DNA of 64,000 nucleotides from Actinokineospora fastidiosa (GCF_014648415.1 NZ_BMRB01000001.1:62001-126000); one strand, 5' to 3'; counted from the first letter of the stretch, positions 1 through 9,822 are shown. The notes: a model not told the origin generated them from the letters alone. Program-made: numbers and translations.

Positions 1-545
1 GTGAGCAGGGAGGCGCGCAGGAACACCAGCTTGGTGTCCCAGCCGCTGGCGACCTGCCAGCGGAACTGCAGCCGGTCGCCGAGGTCGGCGATGGCACCGT
101 CCAGCTTGTACGAGACGGTTGACGCGCCCTCGCCCAGCTTGATCACCAGCTGGTCGCCGGTGACCGACGCGGTGCCGTTGCCGTCGACCTTCGGGTCGCT
201 GACGGTGAAGACGCGGTCGCCCACGCGCAGCGGCGCCGTGCGGGTCATCGTCGACTTGGCCTGCACGATGACCTGCTCGACCACGCTCACGCTGCCGTCG
301 CGCTCCAGTTTGAGCTGGATGTTGACACTGCGCGGCAGCACGACGGGGACGCCGGGCGGCCGGGTCGGGCGGACCTCGCCGGTCGGCGGCCGCGGCACGA
401 TGATCGGCCCGCCCGTGGGCTGCCCCGGTGTGGGCAGCGGGAAGTCGAAGGTCGGCGCGTTCGGCGGCGGCGAGAAGGTCGGCTGGCCCGCGATTGTGAT
501 CCCGGCGACTACGAGACCGGCGGCGATCCCCCATTTGGTCAACAC
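1..545 (-). CDS. DUF2207-like membrane-anchored protein, N-terminal part (cut by window edge)
   Basis: Reading the minus strand from a GTG at 545 gives 181 clean codons running off the window. Residues 4-21 form a hydrophobic signal or anchor segment. Residues 23-70 are a Pro-rich linker. The remainder is a beta-rich domain with alternating hydrophobic residues (around VNIQLKLERDGSVSVVEQV) that resembles the extracellular N-terminal domain of DUF2207 membrane proteins. Function of that family is not established. The gene is divergent from the zinc peptidase, with 67 bp between the starts. A second in-frame start (TTG at 542) is possible. The family call is by pattern memory only; an unrelated lipoprotein-like protein cannot be excluded. 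Confidence 0.6.
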   Translation of the reverse strand, partial: MLTKWGIAAGLVVAGITIAGQPTFSPPPNAPTFDFPLPTPGQPTGGPIIVPRPPTGEVRPTRPPGVPVVLPRSVNIQLKLERDGSVSVVEQVIVQAKSTMTRTAPLRVGDRVFTVSDPKVDGNGTASVTGDQLVIKLGEGASTVSYKLDGAIADLGDRLQFRWQVASGWDTKLVFLRASLL

Positions 546-612
546 GGCAGCGAACGATAGCCGAGCCCGCCTATGCTCACCGGCGATCTCGGACAACTTG
601 GGGGATTCAGCG

Positions 613-1821
613 ATGACGCAGCCGCCGTACGGACCCTGGCACCAGCAACCGCCGCCCGGCGGCTACCGTCCGCCGATGCCGCCCCCGCGCCCGGTGGCGC
701 CCCCACCGTACGCGCGTCCGCTCCCGCCCGGCATGCACCATCCACAGCAGACCTACGGCCAGCCGCAGTACGGCTACGCGCAGCAGCCGTGGCCCGCCTA
801 CCGGCCGCCGATGCCGCCCAAGTCCAACGCGGGCGTGATCACCGCGGTGTCGCTGGTCGGCGTGCTGATCCTGGCCGCTGGCCTGTTCGGCGCGTTCAGC
901 ATCGCCGACGCCTACGACGACTACAACGACGTCGGCTACTCCTCCCCCACGTACTCCACCTACCCGTCGTACACCGGGTACTCGTCGGCCTCGGACTACC
1001 CGTCGACGACGTCCTACGACTACACGTCGACCACCACGACGACCGAGACCACCACCGAGACCACGGACTACACGACGACGACCGAGACGCCGTCGGGTCC
1101 GCAGCCGGTCTACACGCTCGCCGACAACCCGCTGCACGGCGACAACGGCACCAACGCCGCGAGCTGCGCCATCAGCGGCTGGCCGAGCGACCCCGCGGCC
1201 GCCAAGGCGTTCTTCACCCGGGTCCTGCCGTGCATGGAGGAGGCGTGGGCGCCCGCGATGGAGCGCGCGGGCCTGCCGTACGAGACGCCCGGACTGGAGT
1301 TCCCGTCCGGCACCAGCTGGGAGAGCCCCTGCGGCAGCACCAGCGGCGCGACGGCGGCGGCGTTCTACTGCTCGCGCAACAACACGATCTACATGCCGTT
1401 CGAGGGCCTGCAGACCGGCGACTACGGCAACCAGCCCGGCTACTACCTCGCCCTGTTCGGCCACGAGTTCGGCCACCACATCCAGTGGCTGTCGGGCATC
1501 CTGCCGACCTACCACGAGGCGAAGTACGAGGCGGGCGACCAGACCGCGGCCGGGCTGGAGCTGTCCCGGCGCGCCGAGCTGCAGGCGTCGTGCCTGGGCG
1601 GGATGTGGTTCGCCGGGGCGTGGAACGGCGACGCGGGCGTGCCCGACGAGATCGTCCGCCAGTTCCTCGCCGACGGCTACCAGCGCGGCGACTGGAACGC
1701 GAACCTGCCGCGCGACCACGGCTCACCGGAGAACAACGGCTCCTGGCAGGAGCACGGCTACCGCAACAACCGAGGCAACTACTGCAACACCTGGGCCGCG
1801 GACTCCCAGCACGTGGCCTAG
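613..1821 (+). CDS. membrane-anchored neutral zinc metallopeptidase
   Basis: Predicted extracytoplasmic zinc protease of the neutral zinc metallopeptidase family (YpfJ-like). The 402-residue protein has a cytoplasmic Pro/Gln/Tyr-rich N-terminus (residues 1-72), one transmembrane helix (about 73-98), a Ser/Thr/Tyr-rich stalk with a run of Thr (about 105-165), then the catalytic domain. The zinc motif HEFGH lies at about 284-288, and a downstream Glu (about 322) in RRAELQASC fits the third ligand. Four or more cysteines in the catalytic part suggest disulfides. The ATG at 613 is preceded by a good ribosome site (GGGGGA, 599-604), which is why the long in-frame upstream extension was rejected. 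Its stop overlaps the convergent gene by 4 bp. The substrate is unknown. Confidence 0.88.
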   Translation: MTQPPYGPWHQQPPPGGYRPPMPPPRPVAPPPYARPLPPGMHHPQQTYGQPQYGYAQQPWPAYRPPMPPKSNAGVITAVSLVGVLILAAGLFGAFSIADAYDDYNDVGYSSPTYSTYPSYTGYSSASDYPSTTSYDYTSTTTTTETTTETTDYTTTTETPSGPQPVYTLADNPLHGDNGTNAASCAISGWPSDPAAAKAFFTRVLPCMEEAWAPAMERAGLPYETPGLEFPSGTSWESPCGSTSGATAAAFYCSRNNTIYMPFEGLQTGDYGNQPGYYLALFGHEFGHHIQWLSGILPTYHEAKYEAGDQTAAGLELSRRAELQASCLGGMWFAGAWNGDAGVPDEIVRQFLADGYQRGDWNANLPRDHGSPENNGSWQEHGYRNNRGNYCNTWAADSQHVA

Positions 1822-2225
1822 CCGCGGCGGTACAGCGCGACGAACCCGGCGCCCGCCATGCCCGCGAGCACGGCGAGGGCGACGCCCACCACGCGGGCGT
1901 CCGTCGTGGCGCCGGTTCGGGCGCTGCCCAGGTGCACCTCGCCGTCGGCCACCGACAGCGCCACCTCCTCGCCCTCGCGGTGCCCGCAGGCGTCGAGTTC
2001 GGCGCGCACGGGCGCGCCGTCGCGCACGTACTCGACCTCCTCGCGCCCGGGGTCGGCGCACGACACCGCGACGGTGACCTTCCCCGTCGTCTCCCACGCC
2101 TCGGCGGCGACCGACCACATGCCGTAAGCGCCGAACAACGCCAACAGCACGGCCATCAGCACGCTCATCAGCGCGACGACGCCCGCCTGCCCGGCAGGCG
2201 TCCCCAGAACCGGCGGCACACGCAC
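1818..2225 (-). CDS. small two-helix membrane protein, unknown function
   Basis: I do not recognise this 135-residue protein. A GTG start at 2225 is preceded by a run of G that can serve as ribosome site. Two hydrophobic helices (about residues 14-34 and 111-131) flank a roughly 70-residue soluble loop with two cysteines (in VSCADPG and ACGHREG), so the loop may face outward and be disulfide-bonded. A basic C-terminal YRRG suggests that both termini are cytoplasmic. It is convergent with the zinc peptidase (4-bp overlap) and lies downstream of the K+ channel gene on the same strand, with 32 bp between them, so it may be cotranscribed with it. Confidence 0.6.
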   Translation of the reverse strand: MRVPPVLGTPAGQAGVVALMSVLMAVLLALFGAYGMWSVAAEAWETTGKVTVAVSCADPGREEVEYVRDGAPVRAELDACGHREGEEVALSVADGEVHLGSARTGATTDARVVGVALAVLAGMAGAGFVALYRRG

Positions 2226-2257
2226 CCCCGGATCGTCGCACCCCGGGCAAGTCCCCC

Positions 2258-3331
2258 TCAGTCGGACGCCGGGGTGACCTTGCGGATGTAGAGCAGGCGG
2301 TCGCCGCGCTCGATCGCGTCGGCCTCGGAGGAGTCGACGCGGTAGAGCGTGCCCGCGCGGACGATGCCCAGCACGATGTCGGACAGGTGCCGGGGCGAGC
2401 CGCCGATCTCGCTCTCCTCGACCTCGCGCTCGGAGATCGCCAGGCCCTCGTCGGGGGTGATCAGGTCCTCGACCAGGCCGACCACGGTCGGGGTGTGCGT
2501 GGCCATGCCCAGCAGGCGCCCGGCGGTCTCGCTGGAGACCACGACCTGGTTGGCGCCGGACTGGCGCAGCAGGTGCACGTTCTCAGTCTCCCGGACCGCG
2601 GCGACGATCTGGGCCTTCGGGGCGAGCTCGCGGGCTGTCAGCGTGATCAGCACCGCCGAGTCGTCCCGGTTGGCGGCGACGACGATGGAGCGCGCCCTGG
2701 GCACGCCTGCCACCCGCAGCACGTCGGAGCGGGTGCCCGAGCCGTGCACGGTGACCAGCCCGAGCAGCGACGCCGCGTCGAGCATCGCCTGGTCCTGGTC
2801 GACGACGACGATGCGGCTCGGGTCGACCCCGTCCGAGAGCACCGCGCTCACCGCGGAGCGCCCCTTGGTGCCGTAGCCGACGACCACCACGTGATCCCGC
2901 ACCTTCGTCCTCCACCGTTGGATCTTGAACGCCTGCCGGGAGCGCTCGGTGAGCACCTCCAGCGTGGTGCCGACCAGCACGATCAGGAACAGCACCCGCA
3001 GCGGCGTGATCACCAGGATGTTGACCAGCCTGGCCGACTCGCTGTACGGGGTGATGTCGCCGTATCCGGTCGTCGACAGCGACACCGTGGCGTAGTAGAA
3101 CGCGTCGAGGAAGCTCACGCCGTCCTCGTTGACGTCCCGGTAGCCGTCCCGGTCGAGGTAGACGATCAGCACCGTCGCGGTCAGCGCCAGCAGCGCGCCG
3201 ATCACCCGCCGCATGATCGACGTCACCGGGCTCACCCGGGACGCGGGCATCCGGATGATGCCGACCAGGTCGTGCTCGGAGCGGTCGGACAACTCGTGCA
3301 TCGCCGACCGGAACCGGGTCATCGGGCCCAT
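2258..3331 (-). CDS. potassium channel subunit with RCK/TrkA-N domain
   Basis: Two-transmembrane potassium channel with a cytosolic regulator-of-conductance domain. In 357 residues: TM1 at about 39-59, pore loop with the selectivity filter TTGYGD at 87-92, TM2 at about 103-124, then a Rossmann TrkA-N domain beginning VVVVGYGTKG (148-157), with the TrkA-C-like tail after about 280. The filter matches that of K+ channels such as MthK or Kch. The gene corresponds in position and type to Rv3200c of M. tuberculosis, which likewise follows adnB. The ATG at 3331 was chosen; an in-frame ATG at 3322 (MTRFRSA) is an alternative. Confidence 0.92.
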   Translation of the reverse strand: MGPMTRFRSAMHELSDRSEHDLVGIIRMPASRVSPVTSIMRRVIGALLALTATVLIVYLDRDGYRDVNEDGVSFLDAFYYATVSLSTTGYGDITPYSESARLVNILVITPLRVLFLIVLVGTTLEVLTERSRQAFKIQRWRTKVRDHVVVVGYGTKGRSAVSAVLSDGVDPSRIVVVDQDQAMLDAASLLGLVTVHGSGTRSDVLRVAGVPRARSIVVAANRDDSAVLITLTARELAPKAQIVAAVRETENVHLLRQSGANQVVVSSETAGRLLGMATHTPTVVGLVEDLITPDEGLAISEREVEESEIGGSPRHLSDIVLGIVRAGTLYRVDSSEADAIERGDRLLYIRKVTPASD

Positions 3332-3385
3332 CCCCGAGCGATCCGCGTCACGTGGCGAAGGTTAACCCGCTCGGCCCAGGGGACG

Positions 3386-6300
3386 TCAGTCGAGGGGCAC
3401 GGAGCGCAGCAGATCACGCAGGCCGTTGGCGTCCAGCAGGTCGGCTGGCCGCAGGGTGCGGTCGTGGCGGACGTAGTGGAAGGCCGCGCGCACCTGGTCC
3501 GGGTGCACCTCCGCGAGACCGGCCCACGCCAGGCGGTAGGCGGCCAACTGCACGGTCAGGGCGGGCAGCCGCTCGGCGTCGGGCAGCGCGCCGGTCTTCC
3601 AGTCCACGACGGTCCAGCCGCCGTCGTCGTCGCGAAAGACGGCGTCCATGCGGCCGCGGATGGCGAACCCGTCGATCTCGGTGGCGAAGGGGACCTCGAC
3701 GTCGTGCGGGACGCGGTCGGCCCACGACGAGCGCAGGAACGCCGCCTGCAGCGCGTCGAGGTCGTCGTCGGGCGCGGCGTCGTCGTCGGCGGCGCCGGGC
3801 AGCTCGTCGAGGTCGATCAGCGCGCGGGAGCCGAAGCGGCGCTCCAGCCAGGTGTGGAAGGCGGTGCCGCGGCGGGCGACCGGGTTCGGCGGGTAGGGCA
3901 GCGGCCTGCGCAGCCTGCGGGCGAGCGCGTCGCGGTCGGCGGCCAGCTCGACGAGCTGACTGACCGAGAGCTGCTCAGGCAGCGCGACGCGTTCGCGCCG
4001 GGCGGCGGCCGCCGCGCGCTCGGCGAGCAGGACGTCGGTGTCGCGCACCCAGCCGTCCGGGTCGTCCGGTGGGTCGTCGGGGGTGTCGCCGAGCGCGGCG
4101 AGTTCGGCGCGCACGAGTTCGGCCCCGGCGACGACGTCGGCGCGGCGCTCGCCCAGCGGGTCGGCGGGCCACTGGGCGGTGTTCACCTTGGCCGAGAGCG
4201 GGTTCTCCGCGCCGTCGGGCGGCGGGGACTCCCAGATCTCCACGACGTCGGTCCAGCCCGCCGCCTCGGCGTACCCGGCCAGCTCGGTGAGGAACTCCGA
4301 CGGGCCGCTCGGGGTGGACTTGGTCTTGCCCCACCAGTGCCCGGAGACGATCAGCGAGTGCTCGGCGCGGGTGAGCGCGACGTAGCAGAGCCTGCGCTCC
4401 TCCAGCAGGGCGCGCTCGGCGAAGGCGTCCTTGTGCTCCTCCAGCAGCGCCTCGACCTCCTTGCGGTTGCCCGCCGACCCGAGGTTGAGCACGGGCAGGT
4501 CCTGCGCGTCTCCGCGCAGGTGGGCGGGCAGCTCGGTGACCGAGGTCAGCCACGACCCGCCGCGGCGCTTGGTCGGGAACACCGAGTCGACCAGGTGCGG
4601 GACGGCGACGATGCGCCACTCCAGGCCCTTGGCCGAGTGCACGGTGAGGATCTGCACCCGGTCGTCGGCGACCTCGACCTCGCCCGGCTCCAGCCCGTCC
4701 TCGGCGTCCTCCGCGGTGCGCAGGTAGTCCAGCAGCGCGGCCAGGCTCGCCGAGGGCGCTGCCCGCGCGTAGTCGGCGACGACATCGGCGAAGGCGTCCA
4801 GGTGCGCCCGGCCCGCGCCGCCGCGGCGGGCGGTGGCCTCGATGTCGAGCTGCATGGTGCGCTCCACGTCGGCGACCAGCTCGGGCAGCGGCTGGTCCAG
4901 CCTGCGCCGCAGGGCGCGCAACTCGGCGCCGAGCGCGCGGATCCGGCGGTATCCCAGGTCCGAGTACGCCTCCCGCTCGCCGGGGTCGTCGATGGCGTCG
5001 ACCAGGCCCGCCTGCTCGACCCCTTCGCCCGGCAGCGCGTCGAAGGGCCCCTCCTGCGGGGTCGCGTACGTCCCGGACAGCTCCCGCGCCCGCGCCCACA
5101 GCGCCGCGAGGTCGGCCGCGCCCAGCCGCCAGCGCGACCCGGTGAGCAGCCGGGCGGCCGCGGTGCCCGCGAGCGGGTCGATGAGCACGCGCAGCGCGCT
5201 CACCAGGTCCCGGACCTCCGGCTCGTCGAGCAGGCCGCCGAGGCCGACCACCTCGACCGGCAGCCCGCGCTCGCGCAGCGCGGTGGCGAGGTCGGCCATG
5301 TCGGCCCGCCGCCGCACGAGCACCGCGGCCGTCGGGGCCTTGCCGTCGGCCTGGAGCGCGGCGTGCCAGCGGTCGGCGACCTGGTTGGCCACCCACTGCA
5401 CCTCTGTGTCCACATCGGACAGCAGGGCGAGCGTGACATCGCCAGCTGGCGCGCCCTGGCGGGAGCGCAGTTCGTCCACTTCGAGGCCGTTGGCGCGCAG
5501 CGGCGCGGAGATCGCGTTGGCCAGGTCCAGCACCTCGGCGGGGTTGCGGAAACTGGTCAGCAGGCCGTACTTCGCCGCGGGGACGAGCCGCCCGCCGTCG
5601 CGGCGCGGGAAGTCGGTGGCGAAGCGCGGCAGGTTGGCCGCGCTCGCGCCGCGCCAGCCGTAGATGGCCTGCGCGGGGTCGCCGACGGCCGTCACGGTCA
5701 TCGGCTCGGCGTCCGGATAGGACTGCGAGAGGCCGAACAGCGCGCGCAGCAGCACGCGCTGGGAGTGGCCGGTGTCCTGGTACTCGTCGAGCAGGACCGC
5801 GGTGTAGCGGGAGCGCTCGCCCGCCACGACCTCCGGGTGGGTCTCGGCGAGCCGGGCGGCCAGCGACATCTGGTCGCCGAAGTCGATCGCGCCCTCCCGG
5901 CGCTTGCGCTCGGTGTAGGCGTCGACCAGGGCCAGCAGCGCGACCCGGAAGCGCTGCGTGACGATGACCTCCCTGAGCTTCTGCGACAGGTCCTGGCGCT
6001 GTCCCTTCGCCCGGGGCGCGGACTCGATCAGCGCGCACAGCTCGTCGGCACTGCGGCGCAACGCGTCCTCGTCGACCAGGTGCTCGGCCAGCTCGCCCGC
6101 CAGCTGCAGGACGCGCTGGGTGATCGTCGCCGGGACCAGGTCGGTGTCGAGGTCCTGGCTCCAGGTCGACACCACGCGGTGGGCGGCCTGCCAGGACGCG
6201 GTCTCGGTGAGCAGCCGCGCGCCCGGCTCGACCGGCAGCCGCAGGCCGTGCTCGGCGACGAGCCTGCCCGCGTACGCGTGGTAGGTCAGCACGGTCGGCT

Positions 6301-6655
6301 CGCCCGCGTACACCGCAGCGCGGCGCTCGCCGGTCGGGTCCAGCTTGTCCAGCAGCCGCGCCCCCGCCAGCCTGCGCAGCCGCGCGCGGACGCGGTCGGC
6401 GAGCTGCCGGGCGGCCTTGCGGGTGAAGGTCAGGCCCAGCACGCGGTCGGGGGTGACCAGGCCGTTGGCGACCAGCCACACGACCCGGCCCGCCATGGTC
6501 TCGGTCTTGCCCGCGCCCGCGCCCGCGACCACGAGCGCGGGTTCCGGGGGCGCGGCGATGACCGCGGCCTGCTCCGGGGTGGGCGCGGCGATGCCGAGCT
6601 CGTGGGCCAGTTCGGCCGGGCTGACCAGCGCGAGACCCGGCAGGGGCAGGCTCAT
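3386..6655 (-). CDS. adnB: AdnB-type helicase-nuclease subunit (UvrD-like motor + RecB-like nuclease)
   Basis: Subunit of the AdnAB motor-nuclease that resects DNA double-strand breaks in mycobacteria and relatives. The 1089-residue product has a superfamily-1 helicase core with Walker A GAGAGKT (45-51), motif Ia LTFTRKAARQL (75-85) and an intact DExx box DEYQD (290-294). The C-terminal PD-(D/E)xK nuclease has GRMDAVF followed by VVDWKTG (about 1016-1022). No C-terminal iron-sulfur cysteines are visible, unlike the partner. The start ATG overlaps the adnA stop as ATGA, so translation is probably coupled in a 1:1 complex. The intact DExx box fits AdnB as the lead motor, as reported for the mycobacterial enzyme. 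In M. tuberculosis the pair is Rv3202c/Rv3201c, also next to the K+ channel. Confidence 0.93.
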   Translation of the reverse strand: MSLPLPGLALVSPAELAHELGIAAPTPEQAAVIAAPPEPALVVAGAGAGKTETMAGRVVWLVANGLVTPDRVLGLTFTRKAARQLADRVRARLRRLAGARLLDKLDPTGERRAAVYAGEPTVLTYHAYAGRLVAEHGLRLPVEPGARLLTETASWQAAHRVVSTWSQDLDTDLVPATITQRVLQLAGELAEHLVDEDALRRSADELCALIESAPRAKGQRQDLSQKLREVIVTQRFRVALLALVDAYTERKRREGAIDFGDQMSLAARLAETHPEVVAGERSRYTAVLLDEYQDTGHSQRVLLRALFGLSQSYPDAEPMTVTAVGDPAQAIYGWRGASAANLPRFATDFPRRDGGRLVPAAKYGLLTSFRNPAEVLDLANAISAPLRANGLEVDELRSRQGAPAGDVTLALLSDVDTEVQWVANQVADRWHAALQADGKAPTAAVLVRRRADMADLATALRERGLPVEVVGLGGLLDEPEVRDLVSALRVLIDPLAGTAAARLLTGSRWRLGAADLAALWARARELSGTYATPQEGPFDALPGEGVEQAGLVDAIDDPGEREAYSDLGYRRIRALGAELRALRRRLDQPLPELVADVERTMQLDIEATARRGGAGRAHLDAFADVVADYARAAPSASLAALLDYLRTAEDAEDGLEPGEVEVADDRVQILTVHSAKGLEWRIVAVPHLVDSVFPTKRRGGSWLTSVTELPAHLRGDAQDLPVLNLGSAGNRKEVEALLEEHKDAFAERALLEERRLCYVALTRAEHSLIVSGHWWGKTKSTPSGPSEFLTELAGYAEAAGWTDVVEIWESPPPDGAENPLSAKVNTAQWPADPLGERRADVVAGAELVRAELAALGDTPDDPPDDPDGWVRDTDVLLAERAAAAARRERVALPEQLSVSQLVELAADRDALARRLRRPLPYPPNPVARRGTAFHTWLERRFGSRALIDLDELPGAADDDAAPDDDLDALQAAFLRSSWADRVPHDVEVPFATEIDGFAIRGRMDAVFRDDDGGWTVVDWKTGALPDAERLPALTVQLAAYRLAWAGLAEVHPDQVRAAFHYVRHDRTLRPADLLDANGLRDLLRSVPLD

Positions 6656-9600
6656 TCGGTCACCTGGCGGCCGCTCGGGTTGAGCGGGCACGCGGTGCGG
6701 ACCGGGCAGCGCGGGCAGTCCGGGTTCTCCATGGCGACGTAGTCCGGGCCCACGGTGGACTGGGCGGCCTCGCGCACGATCTTGAGCCAGTGCTCCCGCG
6801 CCTCGGCGTCCAGCGGCGCCTGCCCGCGCTCGGTCGCCTTGCCGCGCGCGCGCTTGGCGACGTACAGCAGCCGCGCCCCGCCGGGTTCGCGGGCGAGGCC
6901 GTCCTCGGCGAACGCGCCGTAGGCGACCGCCAGCTGGTAGACCGCGAGCTGCGGGTTCTCCTGCGCGGCCTCCGCGCTCACCGGCGACTTGCCGGTCTTG
7001 ATGTCGACGATGACCGGGCGGCCGTCGGCGTCGGCCTCCAGCCGGTCGACGCGGCCGCTGACGCTCACCCCGTCGGGCAGGTCCACGCGCACGTCCCGCT
7101 CGACGGCGACCTGGGTCAGCTCGCCGCGGGTGGCGTGCAGCCAGTCCAGGAACGTGTCGACCATGGCGCGGACGCGGTTCTGCTCCCGCTTGGAGAACCA
7201 GGGCGCGCCCGCGTCCACCGACGACCACGCGCGGTCCAGCTCGCGCATGAGGTCCGCGCGGGACGCGCCCGCGGCCGCGGCCTGGGCCAGCGCGTGCACC
7301 AGGGTGCCGGTCACCGCGGCGAGCTCGGCGGGGTCGGACCCGCCGTGCCGCTCGACCAGCCAGCGCAGCGGGCACTTGACCAGCACCTCGACCACCGACG
7401 GCGACACCCGCACCGGGCGGGCGGCGTCGCGCAGCGGCACGACGGTCGACATCTCGGGCAGGCCGTACCACTCGTCGGGGTGCGCGCCGGGCACGCCCGC
7501 GGCGGCCAGCCGGGCCAGCTGCCGCGCGGCGAGCGCGCGCCTGCCGGGCTCGGTCGCGCCGTCGCAGACCACCTGGCGCAGCTCGCCGACGAGGTCGGCC
7601 AGCACCAGCGCGCGCTCGGGCTTGGCGATCGGGACCGGGTCGTCGGACTCCTCCTCGGCGACGCCCGCCACCTCGGCCAGGAACCGCGACGGCTGCTCCT
7701 CCTCGCCGCGCACGGCGCTGACCAGCAGCTTCTGCCGGGCCCGGCTGGCGGCGACGAGCAGCAGCCTGCGCTCCTCGGCCAGCAGCGGCGCGGTCGCCGA
7801 GACCTCCTCGGCGAGGTCGACGCCGGAGAGCACGTCGACCATCCGCTCCACGCCGAGCAGCGAGCCGCGCAGCCGCAGGTCCGGCCAGGCCCCCTCCTGC
7901 ACGCCCGGCACCGCCACGACCGTCCACTCGCGACCGGCGGCGGCGTGCGCGGTGAGGATCGCGACGGCCTCGCCCTGCGGCGCGCTCGCGGCCAGCGTGT
8001 CGCCCGCGATGCGGTGTCCCACGAGGTGTTCGACGAACTCGCCCGGCCCGGAGCCGGGCAGCCGGTCGGCGTAGCGCTCGGCGGCGTGGAACAGCGCCAC
8101 GACCGCGTCGAGGTCGCGGTCGGCCTGCGCGCCGACGGGCCCGCCGCGCGCGGCGGTGGCCACCCAGCGGGGTTCCAGGCCGCTGCCCTGCCAGAGGTCC
8201 CAGAGGAGGCGTTCGAGGCCGATGTCGTCGGCGATGCCCTTGCGCGCGGCCGACAGCAGGGCCGCGACGCGGCGGACGGGCCCGGACTCGGCGTCATCGA
8301 GTGCGGTCAGCCGGTCCTCGTCGGTGAGCACCTCGACGAGGAGGTCGTCGCTGGACCGGTCGCCGCCCGCGGCCACCTCCAGCCTGCGCAGCCCCCGGCG
8401 CAACCGGCGCAGCGCCAACGGGTCCGCGCCGCCGAGCTGGGAGGACAGCAGCAGCTCCGCGGTCGCGGGGTCCAGCTGGTCAGGGGACGCGGCGCAGCGC
8501 AGCACCGCCAGCAACGGCCGCACGGCGGGCTGCTGGGCCAGCGGCAGCTCGTCGCCCGGCGCGGCCACCGGCACGCCCGCCGCGGCCAGGGCCCGGTGCA
8601 GGACCGGGACGGACCGGGTCGCCGAGCGCACGATCACGGCCATGTCCGACCACGGCACCCCGTCGATCAGGTGGGCGCGGCGGAGCTGGTCGGCGACCCA
8701 GGACGCCTCGGCCGCCGCAGAGGCATGCAGCCGCACCATGACGGTCCCGCCCTCGGCCTTGCTCCTGTCGGTCCTCGGCCGGGCGCCGGGCAGGCGGGCG
8801 GCCAGGTGGGCGACCGCGCGGCGGACCGCGGGCGCCATGCGGTGGCCGCGGCCGAGCACGACGGTCCGGTCGGGCTCGGCGTCGCGGATGAGGCGGACGT
8901 CCGCGCCGCGGAAGGAGAACACGCCCTGGTCGGGGTCCCCGGCGAGGATGAACTCCTTCGCCGACTCGCCGAGCGTGGTCAGCAGTCGGAACTGCAGTGG
9001 GTCGAGGTGCTGGGCGTCGTCGACCAGCAGGTGGCGCACGCGGGCGCGCTCAGCGGCCAGCAGCTCCTCGTCTGTGCGGAACGCGATCAGGGCGCTGGCG
9101 ACCAGCTCGGCGGCGTCGAGCGCGGGCGCGGTCGTGTGGGCGATGCCGCTGTCCGCCGCGCCCTGGAGCAGGGTGACTTCCTCGTACTGCTGGCCGAACA
9201 CGCCCGCGGCGACCCATTCGTCGCGGCCGTGCTTCCTGCCGAGGTCGATCAGGTCCTCCGGGCCGAGCCCGCGCTCGGCGGCGCGCAGCAGCAGGTCGCG
9301 CAGCTCCTCGGCGAACCCGGGCACCTTCAGCGCCGGGCGCAGCCGCTCCGGCCAGTCCTGCGCGCCGTCCTCGGCGTCGCCCTCCAGCAGCTCGCGGATC
9401 ACCGCGTCCTGGTCGGGGCCGGTCAGCAGCCGGGGGCCAGGGCCATTGTGGATCATCGCCTGGATGCGCAGCACGGCGAAGGCGTAGGAGTGGACGGTGC
9501 GGACCAGCGGCTCGCGGACGGTGCGGGAGCCCTCGCCGCGCTCGGTCAGCAGGGCGGTGATCCGGGCGCGCAGGTCGGTGGCCGCGCGCCTGCTCGTGGT

Positions 9601-9822
9601 GATCACCAGCACCTGGTCGGGCCGGACCCCGCCCGCGATGCGGTCGGCGGCGGCCTCGGCCAGCAGCGTGGTCTTGCCGCTGCCCGGACCGCCGAGCACG
9701 CGGACGAACCCGCCCGCCCCTTCCAGCACGCCGAGGGCGTCGGCGTCCCACTTCGTGGCGCGCCCCGCTGCCGCAGGTCGCCGGACGAGCTGCGGGGCGA
9801 AGGGGGAGCTTCCGCCAGCCAC
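6652..9822 (-). CDS. adnA: AdnA-type helicase-nuclease subunit with Fe-S nuclease domain
   Basis: Partner of AdnB in double-strand-break resection. The motor domain starts with Walker A GGPGSGKTT (about 44-52). Its motif II reads LLVDDAQHLD, so DEAQ has become DDAQ, a conservative change that may weaken ATP hydrolysis. The C-terminal RecB-family nuclease has GRVDRLE and PVIVDIKTGK. Cysteines in VKCPLRW and in the terminal CPRCPVRTAC are arranged as in 4Fe-4S nucleases of the AddB type. Starts: GTG at 9822 gives a compact N-terminus close to the conserved motor; ATG at 9873, in frame, would add 17 residues and abut the divergent hydrolase start. Neither has a strong ribosome site, so the start is uncertain. 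ATGA overlap with adnB. Confidence 0.9.
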   Translation of the reverse strand: MAGGSSPFAPQLVRRPAAAGRATKWDADALGVLEGAGGFVRVLGGPGSGKTTLLAEAAADRIAGGVRPDQVLVITTSRRAATDLRARITALLTERGEGSRTVREPLVRTVHSYAFAVLRIQAMIHNGPGPRLLTGPDQDAVIRELLEGDAEDGAQDWPERLRPALKVPGFAEELRDLLLRAAERGLGPEDLIDLGRKHGRDEWVAAGVFGQQYEEVTLLQGAADSGIAHTTAPALDAAELVASALIAFRTDEELLAAERARVRHLLVDDAQHLDPLQFRLLTTLGESAKEFILAGDPDQGVFSFRGADVRLIRDAEPDRTVVLGRGHRMAPAVRRAVAHLAARLPGARPRTDRSKAEGGTVMVRLHASAAAEASWVADQLRRAHLIDGVPWSDMAVIVRSATRSVPVLHRALAAAGVPVAAPGDELPLAQQPAVRPLLAVLRCAASPDQLDPATAELLLSSQLGGADPLALRRLRRGLRRLEVAAGGDRSSDDLLVEVLTDEDRLTALDDAESGPVRRVAALLSAARKGIADDIGLERLLWDLWQGSGLEPRWVATAARGGPVGAQADRDLDAVVALFHAAERYADRLPGSGPGEFVEHLVGHRIAGDTLAASAPQGEAVAILTAHAAAGREWTVVAVPGVQEGAWPDLRLRGSLLGVERMVDVLSGVDLAEEVSATAPLLAEERRLLLVAASRARQKLLVSAVRGEEEQPSRFLAEVAGVAEEESDDPVPIAKPERALVLADLVGELRQVVCDGATEPGRRALAARQLARLAAAGVPGAHPDEWYGLPEMSTVVPLRDAARPVRVSPSVVEVLVKCPLRWLVERHGGSDPAELAAVTGTLVHALAQAAAAGASRADLMRELDRAWSSVDAGAPWFSKREQNRVRAMVDTFLDWLHATRGELTQVAVERDVRVDLPDGVSVSGRVDRLEADADGRPVIVDIKTGKSPVSAEAAQENPQLAVYQLAVAYGAFAEDGLAREPGGARLLYVAKRARGKATERGQAPLDAEAREHWLKIVREAAQSTVGPDYVAMENPDCPRCPVRTACPLNPSGRQVTE

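Noticed and set aside
2387-6742. Very long plus-strand open frame of about 1450 codons
   Set aside because: Shadow of adnB/K+ channel read on the other strand; His/Gln/Val-rich, with no ribosome site and no domain.
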